A DNA stretch of 64,000 nt from Apoderus coryli (lineage: Eukaryota > Arthropoda > Insecta > Coleoptera > Attelabidae), in NCBI GenBank assembly GCA_911728435.2, contig OU452201.1, positions 9,114,001 to 9,178,000 on the forward strand, in the 5' to 3' direction. The notes under the pieces were generated by a model that worked only from the letters and a program-made list of their open reading frames with translations, ran no database searches and was not told the DNA's origin. Below, one piece after another: positions 40,001-52,000 of the stretch; position 1 is the first letter of the stretch; each line of letters starts with the position of its first letter. The position numbers were made by a program, and so were the translations under genes.

Positions 40001-43000
40001 CTTGTATTCGCCTCAAAAAGTAAGAATAGAAAGTGCTTTTCGTCTTTTTATATCTGTAAAAATAATGTCAGAAATAAATAAAAACTAAAATCGCAAAAAG
40101 TCTTTTTTCCAAAAATGCTTGAAAAGGGCTAAAGTTAGTTTACTTTTGCAAACACCATTTAAGAGTTGTTTAAATTGTATAACTTTTCTCTAATTGAACC
40201 AACATAATAACTCCTACCGTTTCCAAGATTCCAATTCCATCCCATGCTTATCTTGGACACAGTGTCTAGGTACTTAGCTGTACTCCCTGTATATAATTCT
40301 AGATCGCAAAGTGTTAAGTCCGTGCCTGAACTCACAATACACAATCGTGTAAATATTTCTTCCCTGTTTATTTTAACTGTGTGACTTTTTTCTACTTGTT
40401 GTAGCTTTAATTTTTACTTTTTCACACCTCTTCGCTACTGTCTTGCAAGAACCAGCTAAAGAAGAAAAAAAAACAGGCAATACCCAATAATTGAGATTTT
40501 TCTTAAAGATATTTCTGTTTGTCTTGCTCGACTTTTAATTATTTGAAAGGCGCGCGTGGGTTGAGATTTGCGAACTTAAGAAAAAAAATGCTCTTCAGGG
40601 AAAGGGAAATTGGTTATTTTCGGATATAATTAATATAAAAGATCTGATTAAAATAATTAAAATTGTAATAAAACACACGCACCTTAAGTAAATTTTAAAT
40701 TAATATAAAAAAGTAGAGGTCGTGACAAGTTACATTATAATTATTCTTGTCCTGGTTTTTTCGGGTTATCTCTGTTTTTCTTCCTAAATGAATCACAAGT
40801 AAGATGGCGTGTCAAGTATAGAATCTTAATAAACACCCTGAGAAAACCGCATCCTTCTAGCTTTACTAATAACCGAGAGGGGTTTAAAAATTAATTTATT
40901 AATATATTAAGCGAAGAATCTAAACCTTTGTTGTTTTCTTATGCCATTTAAGCCGTTTTTTTATTATTATTTTAAATATTATTCTATATAAAATAAAAGT
41001 GGGCTACCCCGGCGAAACGGCGAAAATTGTATTTTCATACTTCTGATGCCCGACCTCAAATTCCGTTCTAGCTATAGCCTTGATTCAATTTAAATAATAA
41101 TAATTGATAAGAGCTTGCTTGCTGTTTTAAAATAAATATTTATTGTATTTAACCAAACAATAATAGCCAAATAAATATATAAAAAACATCAAAGAAGTTA
41201 ATTTATTTTACTTAATTTTAAAAAGTATTATTAAATTTAAATAAAAATCAATCAAACAAACATTTATTAACATTTTTTAAACTTATTTTTTTCGTGTAGA
41301 TATTAAATTACAAAATAATTTTGTGGCACGGCGAACAAAATTACTTGGGATTTTGTTGTAGAACACACACAGGCAGGCCGACAAATCCAAGGTATAGGAA
41401 ACGCCAGCAGTAATGATATAAATATAAAAAAAGAATATTGAAAAACGGCTGCAGGGGACCATTTCATGCTTTTGCCAGTAGCACCCAGTAACAGCAACGC
41501 TTCGGACGGTTGTAGATCGTCAATGCCAAAATAAAATTAAGATTATGAAAATTATTTGTGTCCTTGCAAATATAGATAATAAAATAAATAATTTTGTGGC
41601 ACAGCGGACAGACGACAGATACTGACAATATAAACAAAATCCTATGTATACAGATAAAGTAAATTTATTTTATTATATTTACGGACACAAATTCTTTTAA
41701 AAATATCAATAATAACTTAAAACAAATTAAAAAATCATTAACACCCAAATAATTAGAAAACGCGTTGTGCGACTTCACCACAACAGAAATAATAATCACT
41801 GTAATCAGTTAAATTATTATATTATTGTTTTATTTGAGAGGCTGAGCGGCAAAATCATTGTTTTTATTTAATTTTTAAAATAAGCAAAAAACTGAAAGGA
41901 GCTGCGATGCGATTAAAGCAAAGTCTTGGATGGCTACATGAAAGATGTTTCTACTCAACAATCCTTGGGCATAATTTTTATAAAGGAAATAATTAAATTT
42001 AATTCATAATAATTTAGAATGAAAATGTCAGCAATTTTCATATTTAATTGCTATACTCGTATAGTATGATTGAGTATAAATTAGGTATTTTATGTAGAAT
42101 GCGTTACATAATAATTATATTTTTATTTACTTATTGAATAATATTTTATATTAGCAATTAAAATAAACAGTATAGCAACTAATCAAGCAACCAGTAATTA
42201 TACCAATCTGCTCCCATTTTATTAATTTTTGGTTTTTATTTACAAAACTTTTTCCAGTGATACTTTGAGACACCTGAAGAAGTGTTAGGAGAGTTGTATA
42301 TATTATTATTTTTTTATTCCATCAACAATATGGAGTGTAGGGGTGCTTCACAAAACCTTTAATCAAAGCTTCGTTAGGAATTATACACATTTCGGAATAG
42401 TCTTATTCCATCATTAGAGGTCTATTTGAGAACTCACCAAAACATCCCAAAAACTAAGCCAACCGTCAAGAATTTTTTGAATTACGGAAAACCAGACACG
42501 GTCAGCAAATTGAATCAAATATTGATAGTTTTTCGGATGTTTTTGTTAGTTCTAAAAAAGACCACTGATGATGGAATAAGATTATTCTGAAACACGTATG
42601 GTTTCTAAAGAAGAAAAAAGCTTTGATGAAAGAAGACTGACATTAATTATACGACTCCACTCTAGACTGGACTAGATGCCATATACAAAACGCAGCTATA
42701 GACAAGGACAAGAAAAACCACACAAAACATGGTAGAAGTCGACTTCATTAGTTTTTCATTTTCATGATTTTCTTGTACTTCTTGGTTGCGATTGGGCCAT
42801 ACCATAGCGGACCAAAAGCACCCATACCTCGTATGTATACTTATTATTTCCATTAACCTATCGATAAATCGTTTCATCCCTAACAAGATTATGCATTTTC
42901 GTACAACACAATGTTCTTATAATTATTATAATTGCATGCAACTACGTAGCATTATCGGTTGTGGAACCATAAAAATTCAAAAATCTATATTACTGTTTAA

Positions 43001-46000
43001 CCAGACACTATGTATTTTTCAAGTCAATTTTCAAATAGTATTAGCACTCTTAACACTTATTATTAAAGCACTCTGCTATTTAGCCCGCTCTTTGGAAATA
43101 AAATTTAAGAATTTTGTATTTCTTTTAATAAAAAATAGATTTATTCTACATAATATAGCCCCGTCAAATTTCGTTAGCGACTTTCATGCAGTTTTAAGTA
43201 AAGTGATTAGATCCGTAATTCAATTGGAATAATGATGCAGATATTTCAATTTTTGTCTATCCTATTTTTACCAAAAGCGATCGAACGACGCCATTATTCA
43301 GCAGACGTCCGTCGCGACGGAAGAGGTGGGGCGTCGGATTGCCGGCATCGTTGTTATGGCAACTGCGAAAGCGCAAAAGACCAATATGGGGGTAAGCAAC
43401 ACCCGAATTTGTGTATTATGTAATGGACTAATGTTTTTGGAATGCTAAAGAATGAATTATTCAAATTGAAATCATTACCTAAGTATATAAGTATATTATA
43501 GATACATTTCGTAAAGTAAGAGAAGCTGATATATTATATCTTTCAAAATATATAAATATATAGAACTTTTGTGTCAAAATCAGTCAGTTGTTTAAACACG
43601 CCACAAAATTTAAATCTGTTAAGCTACGCCTAGATAACAAGCCGCGTACTGCAGTATATTTTGAAAAGGTAAATATTCAAAGAATTGCGTCAAAAACCTT
43701 GCTGTTCATCAGTTTATCCAAAAAATGTTATTCAGTGCATCGACCATAACTAGAAGAGTTGTTGTGTCAAAAAGCAAGCAACTAGTAAAAAGGAGAACAC
43801 TTTGCGTGTGTACTTCAGGTAAAAGTCGAGCAGTGCTAAACAAAAGATGATCAAATAAGCTATTTTCTTTGCACGCTATTGCGTGAAACTGAAATTTTTA
43901 TGGTTATCATACTGTCTCGCTTACTCTCACTAGTTTTCCAAGTACGGCAACTCATCAAGGTCACACACAGCTCAGCTGATTTTTAGGTATTTAGAGCAAA
44001 ATCACACGATATTTTCAACATAACAATAAATATTTAATCAACTAAACTATAACATCACGCAATGAGCTCTTAAATATCCATTAGTCATATTAAAACAGTA
44101 TATAACTTGTGCGATATTTGATTCTTTCATTATAAACATATATTCCCCAATAATACATTTTTCTTATTCTGCTATCGACCAACCACCATCACTAAATATC
44201 GTCATTAGTAAAGGGTTGGATATTTTTGTTGAATAAATGATAAATGGTCTGTGATTTAGTTTCGCTAAGTTAAGTGTACTCTTATTACTTCAACTTGCCC
44301 TATAAACCTTCTAATAATTAAAGAAATAGCAGTTCGCGATTGGTTTCACTTCACTCCTGAAGACCCAAATCGCACTCGTATTAGTAAAACGAAAGATTAA
44401 TAAATGAAAAATAATTTAATGGCAAAGCGGACTAAAATGCTGGTTTTACCTACACAAGGAATTTTGTTTAATTTAGCAGGGCCCCAGTCTCATTCAATAG
44501 AACCGGACCGAGGCATGGGTCGACAGATACTGACGAATTCGTTTCGTTCTTGTTATGAGCTCGTCAGAGTACCATAGTCGTTGCTCATCTACAAATATCG
44601 GCCTGCATTTAAGCACAATAGGATACACAACAGTAGACACATGTAAACACGTATCATCTACATGTAGATAGTAATGCATATCCTATACCATGCAGAGGCC
44701 GAACAAACTCTGCAATATACATAGGCACTTAAATTAGGTATATAACTACTAGGATATCCCAACAAATTCAATTATTATTAAAGCTTCCATATAATAAAAA
44801 ATCGTAATTATTCTTTAAGCTGCAAATGTCATTTTTTGCATAAAATTTACAAATATTTGGAAAACGTCTGAACATAGGTATAACACATATTATACATGAA
44901 CTATCTTCAGAATTATAAGTAGTATAAAAAAATATGTAATTTATGTAGGGTAGGGTAGGGGGTAGGAGTATATTAATGTAACTAATCCATTAGGTACGGA
45001 ATATTTGTTCAAAATAAAACCCATAAAAAGGTAAATAAATTAATCGATCAAAAATTTTATTTACAAAAGAATAAAATGATAATATTAACAAATAATACAC
45101 ACAAAAGACTAATAGCCCGTCTGTCAAATTGCTAAACATTACTTGTTACAGACCATTAGCAGTGAGCGTGGCCTGTTTCCATACATAATAATATAATATA
45201 ACCATCACATTGGGTACATCAGACAGACAGGTTAAAATGTATTTATAAACAACAGAGAAGAAATTGCAGAATCACCATGAGCAGGCGGAAAATTAAATAT
45301 CACATATTAGTATAACAGCTTACGATTCATAATAAAGTATATTCGTATGAATGACATAAAAACCAGGTGGTTTAAATACTAAAACGTTTTTGCATGCTTA
45401 ATCATTGTAAACAACCCAAGGGTTGGGAGGACAGACACGTGGCCAGGAGGGGGGCCTGAGGGGCCTGAGCTGAATGGTAGTCACAATTAGAAATTACAAA
45501 ATTGTAAAATACCAAGCAAAATGCTCAGGTTCCTGAAAACGCAGTTATTTTTTAGCACCATTTAATAGTCAGTTAACAAAAGAGAAGAAATTGATATTTC
45601 TTCACATATGGTACCAATGCACCAACATACTTCTCAGCAGTGTAGTTTTAGCTAAAAAAAATCATGTTTATGTCGAATACATAGTACTATATTTTCTCTA
45701 TTTTTTTAGCACAAAAACCATGACCTAGCCTAAAAACAATTGGAGCTTGAGCTAGAACAATAATCATATTAAATTTTACTTCACGCATGCTTCTCTACAA
45801 TTTTATAAAAATATTCAAAGTAATTTCCTTGTGCAATTACTGGTATAAACTGCAATATTATGCTAATTATCGCATTAGAAGAAGAAATACAGATGCCTAT
45901 TTAAATTTTAATTAATCAGACTATTATTAATTAGATACACTAATTAGTTTTGAATGTGTACCTTGTAAACAGTAAATAAGTATAGCGTAAATACTATAAA

Positions 46001-49000
46001 TTCCGTAATATACAAGGTGAATTTCATTTATATTGTTTTATAAAAATATATGCAGTACAAATGTAAAGAACTAGGTACGGGCGTTTATTATAATGGTGTT
46101 TTATTAGTACCCTTAACAAATGGTAAAAATGTAAAATGATGTGTGGATTTATTGAGTTTAATTGAATATAGAAATAAGATCAGATACCAAAAAGCACTGA
46201 TGATGGACCTATATGTCCAAAACATATTTTTCACACACATTTTTCACAATACGTGTCTGGGACATTGGATAACCGCGGTCAGGTTGACGTGGTATACACC
46301 GATTTTTGCAAGGCGTTTGATAGAATTGATCATACAATCCTTATACAAAAGCTTCCGCATTTTGGCTTTAGCGCTGATGCCGTCTGTCTTCTGCAATCTT
46401 ATATTACTGTTAGAGTTCAGTTTGTGTCATACAATGGATATACATCGACATATTATACAGCTCTATCTTGAGTACCTCAGGGTTCAAATCTGGGACCTCT
46501 ATTATTTTTATTATTCATTAATGATTTGGGAGAATTATTGAATTGTAGTAAACTGATTTATGCAGATGACTTAAAGATTTTTACAACGATAAGTACGCCG
46601 CTGGATTGTATTTCGCTACAGGGCAGTCTTCAATTGGTGAATGCTTGGTGTGAACAAAACAGACTTTCCCTCAATCCTAAGAAATGTAATGTTGTTTCTT
46701 ATACCCGCAAAACGTCCCCGACCATCTTTTATTATAATGTAAATGGAGTAATTCTTAATCGAAAGGAGTCTATTAAAGATCTTGGAGTTACTTTTACATG
46801 CATTTCACTTTCAAGGAACATATTACAGATATGGTGGCTGGTGCGACCAAAGCTTATGGCTTTATTGTTAGAAACAGCAAATATTTCGAGAGTGTCGTTA
46901 CTTTGAATACTCTATATTTTGCATATGTAAGATCCAAGCTTGAGTATTGCTCTTTGGTCTGGTACCCCTGCTATGACTGTGATATTCAAATGATTGAGAA
47001 AGTTCAGCGTAAATTTTTAAAATGTTTGTGCTTTAAGATTGATGGAACTTACCCGGATCGCGGAATACCTTACAAATATCTTATTGACCAATTTCAATTT
47101 CAAAGTTTAAGTTTAAGGAGAAATTTGTTTAGTATAAGCTTCCTATATAAGATATTCAATAGTGATGTAGTGTGCCCTCAGCTACTGGAAAAGGTATCTC
47201 TGTTGTTTCCGCGTATCAATGCTAGAAGTTCTATTGCATTTTATAATGAGCGAGCCAGAACAAATGTTATATTAAAATCTCCCATTTATACTATGTGCCG
47301 GCAATTTAATTTGGTTAATGATCAGTGTGATATATTTTTTGATTCTCTGAATGAAATATTGTCTTCCGCGGAATCAATACTAAAGGAACTTGATGTTCAT
47401 TAATACTTGTGTACTTTGGTTGATTTTCGTTGTTTATTGATGCACCTACTGTTATTTAATATAGTTAAGCTTTAGTTATAGTTTGTTGTTGTATGCATTG
47501 CTCTGTAAATGGAACTTGTTCTGTTGAGTAATAAAGCTATTATTATTATTATTATTATATATGCTCGCGGAAAAATAGCATTAATAAAGACAATTTGGGT
47601 AGGATCACCTCCTTAAAATTGTGTTGGTTATAATTTATTATAGATATCTATACCTTCTAAATGTACCTACACATATAAATTAGATATAGCAAACAAAAAA
47701 TTAAAAGGAAAGTCCTCAATCATTTTATGAAATGAAGTAAACGATTAGTTACCTACATTTGTAGGTAAAATAATTCTGTTTTCGAATAATACTTTTTCTT
47801 TATAAGGGAAAAATATACAGGGTACCCCAAAGTCGATGGCTTATTAGAAGTATCTAGAACGCAAAAAGAAATATATTTCTGAAATTTTGGGTACTATTAT
47901 TTGATGCCGGGATCTAGCTTTTGAACATATTTTTACCAGTGCGCTGATGCCATATCGTTAGATACGCAACCCAACTTGGAAATTTCAAATGAAAGACCCT
48001 GTTTATTATTGGATTTTCAGATTCTACGTGTGCTTCGAGGAACTTTTTTCGAAGTCTTTCATTTTTCCTCCATAAATACAAAATGCGGTAAACACAATAT
48101 TATTTCAGCACTCGCCCTGAAAAAAACCTACAGAATTTCGGTAGATTCAATGATTTCAAAATGAATAAAGGGACCACTTGTACTCTGTGGTACTTGTATT
48201 ATTTGAAAACACCAAATTTAAGTGTTTTTATTTAAATGGGTCCTTTTTTGATTACTTTATTCATGCAAATTGCTACTGATACCTACTCTATAAATAATGA
48301 AACAAGCATCACCCTTCTGTTTATTTACAGCTAAGGCTTTTGTAAAATTATTGACTGTATTTTAGCTGTAGCATATTATGCTAGATATATCGCTTCAACT
48401 ATGTTGCTGCCCATTTATAAAACATCAAACATAGTAAAGTTAACAGACATTTTGACATTACAATTACAGGTTAAACAATTTCCCAAATGGGAAATCGACC
48501 ACCCCTTTTCTATGTTTCCCAGCCTTATCTACTATATTATAGTGTATTCGTAGCTCTATATGGCTAATTAGTATGTGTTTAGGATTATGTATTATGTGTT
48601 TGCATATTGGATCACACAAGTATAGTCTATTTTGTTAAATTGCAAATTTTGACAAAAATTATAATAGAAAAACTGGACATACATCAAAGTTAACCAATAA
48701 TCGTCCAAAAAAATATTAAAATTTCTTTGTAGGGGACATATTCCAAGAATATACAATTTTCATCATCCATCTTTCACCAACAATCTGGAAGTTTGCAACT
48801 TGAATTACGATTCTATTTCTTTCTTCATAAGATTCATAAGTTCATTCACCAGTTCTAATCGAAGTTGAAATGTGTGGACGAAAATGGAGATTTAACAACC
48901 TTTATTATAAGTAGGTAATGCTGTCATATAGTGTGATATATCATACATAATATACCGGGTGTACAGATAAGAAACGACGCCGGTTCTCTCTCGAAAACTA

Positions 49001-52000
49001 ATCATGTAACGGTTTTAGGAATATTTTTATTTTAGTAAAAGCAGACAAGGCAAATCGCTGGAAAAGTTTTAGTTTCCTAAAATGTCCACTAGAGGGCGAA
49101 AATCTAATTCTAAATTGAAAAACACTGTTTACTTAAAAACATACTTATATTACGTAAGTTTTAAACTTAATAAGAATGATCTAACTACAATTCTCAAACT
49201 TTTTCATATAAACCTTTTTTCCCTATCTTCTTAAATAAATGATGGAGAAGCCGGAGAATGTTGGTTTGTAAAAAGTCATCTAACTTTCTTATGGGTAGTC
49301 CGATTTTAATAAAATTCGGCTCATTATAAAGGTTATTAAGGGTCATGTTGTTCTGGCAACGAAGTTAATGTCAATGTCAAATATAATTAATATATTTGTC
49401 AAATTTTGTGCAAAAGCCATTAACAGAATGCCATACGTGGATGAAAATCAGCAGGAATAAGTACTTGAACGCGTTGGATGTGGTTTGGATGTAACAAATT
49501 GTCCTTAAGAATGCGCCAAACAGTACTATTACTCATATTCAAAACTTCAGCAACTTTTAGAGTACCTCGATTTTCTTCAATCATCGATGAATGCTTTGGA
49601 AAATTTATCTTGACTTAATTAAAAAAAAACACCTTGTATCTTGAAAACAATGCTTTTCCGAACGTATGTTTATGTGAACTTTTTTTCATAAAATGTCCTG
49701 AGAAATCACGCCCTTAAACATTGCCGCGTTTTTTTGAAACACCCTGTATACATACAAGATCTGTTTGGATATGGCTTTAATATGCTAAGAAGCTCATAGT
49801 ACGCATCGCGTTATTTATAGACACAAATTTGTCATTGAAAAATGATTAATTTGAGTTTCGTTTAGAGAATTATTCTATCAAACTGCGGTTTTCCTCACAA
49901 ATGCGACTGTCTTATTGACTGAGAATGACGTCAATAAAATGTTTTTCGTCTGGTATAATAATAGACAAAAACAGATATAAATCCCATAAACTCAAATCAA
50001 ATATTTGAGAAACTAAAAAGTTAACGCCAAATGTTCTTTCGACCTAAGAAATGATCATCGATTTTTGTTGATCAAATCCAAGTGAATTTAATGAGCCCGC
50101 AGTATAGGGGCTAAATTATGAAAAATAAATCAAGAAGCGCGTCGAAAGAGACCCCCATATATGCCCCCACTGTTATATATGTCCATACCAAAGAAATAAT
50201 AAGTGTTTTATATGTTAACTATACATAAGCAGATACCTACCTATATGCATACATTCATAAATCGAAAAATGTTGTTAGTTGGTTTACGATCGGAGAAATT
50301 TTATGAAATATTTATTCGATACGGCTCTATATCCACCACACAGACATATTTATTAGCGGTTGAAATAAAAGAAGAACAAAAAAGAACAGAATACAGAAAA
50401 AAACAAAAATTATTGAAAGAAAAAACACTACGTTGCTTGGTTTCGTTATAATAAATACTAGCCATATTTACATAATAATATATTGATCCGTGGGGGTTAA
50501 AATTTGTTTTGTTTTTATATGTCCGATTAAGGAAAAGATTTCATTCTTGTTTCAATATGTGCTTCTTTTACCCAATTTGGTCTGAAGTTCGGAATAATGA
50601 GTCATACATATTAGAAGCACTAATTAAATTATCAATTATTACAAATCTATACATTTGATTAGTTCGAAGAAAATTGAAAAACCATTACTTTTCCAAATTA
50701 GATAGATATGACATTCAAGGTCATCATAAATTGAAGTGTGAATTTAGCATAACTTTTTGTTAAGTTTGTCAATAAAAGTTAACTTAACTTCTTATTAATC
50801 GAGAGTTCTTTTGACGCCTATTCCGCTTATACCGGAACGTTATCTGTCAAAATTGTTCACGCTAACGCTATTTCGGTTACCGTATTCCGTTATGTAGCGA
50901 GCGTTACCGTATAATTTACTGTAACTCTATTTAGTGTCAATACTGTCAAATCCGACAAAAATTTGTAAATTTCATAACCCCAAACAACAAATTGTGATGT
51001 TAATAAAATTAAATTACATATTATAAGTTTGAAACTGCCTAGAAACATTCATTCAGGAAAATAAAAAACCCAACCCCTACGAGGATACATCCAAATGGGT
51101 AGTTATTCAAACAAACGTAAATGATTTTTTTTCGCTCTTAATTTTCTTGAACCATATATTTATAATTTTTTGGATATCTTTTTTTTTCCTTTACGACGTT
51201 TCGACAAAATAGTTTTTGTCTTCTTCAGGTTTTTTTTTTCGTCAGTCTTCCAACATCTTTAGTGTTCTCTTTTTCTTTTTTTTTATTATTATTATTTCCA
51301 TTATTGGTATTTGTAATTTTTGTTTCGGAAATACGTTTAGAAGCAAATGTGGGTCTTTTCAGAAACATATGTTTTTATCTCACCATTGTTTCAATATGAA
51401 CCAAAAACCCAAGAAAGATATCAAAAAAAAAACGTAAATGAGAAATGCAGAAAAAATTTTAGTATAAGAGCAATAAAGGAGCATCTATATGCTCCTTTAT
51501 TGCTGGTGCAGAAGGTGTAGGTCTTCTGCCCCATGATTTAATATATTGAGTATAACAGCATCCTCAAACTCGTCCATGTTTAGGCCTTCCAAAATTGCCA
51601 CTTCCATTATTTAAAAATATGTATAAATGATATAAATCACAACCTTTCTACTTTACAGAAATCTCTCTTGTTGCAGAAATTATAAAAGTGAGGTTAGCAT
51701 TTCCTTTACGTAGGGTTACGACGTTGTTTACTAAAGAACTCTTCCGATAATCCGACGTATTAATAACGGAACCGTATTTTTCCGTGAACTAATCAAAAGG
51801 ACTCTCTAATATTAATAAACATTTTTTTATGACATACGACATTTTTTGTGTTGATATTTTGCAATGAAAAAAGTAAAAACAGTGTATTTACGTTCCCAGT
51901 ATTTTGGTCAAAGTATAATAAATAATACAGTATTCTGACTTTCACGTTTGCAAGCCGTCCTGCGCATATCGTCGCGCATGCCGCCATTATGGGTTACAAC

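Noticed and set aside
42283..42305. CTGAAGAAGTGTTAGGAGAG as a hammerhead
   Set aside because: No helix II pairing and no GAAA.
42786..43232. 148-codon frame as a protein-coding gene
   Set aside because: Long but Ile/Leu/Asn-rich as expected from AT-rich DNA, with no motif, splice context or neighbours to support it.
43232..43423. 63-codon frame across the CpG island as a gene
   Set aside because: No recognisable motif and it reads through a good splice donor; only the island and the short ATG-to-donor segment are worth keeping.
44946..44964. Telomere-like TAGGG repeats
   Set aside because: Only three irregular units; insect telomeres usually use TTAGG, and this is internal.
46143..46541. 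132-codon + strand frame
   Set aside because: It overlaps the LINE RT in another frame and has no motif; the RT frame explains the sequence.
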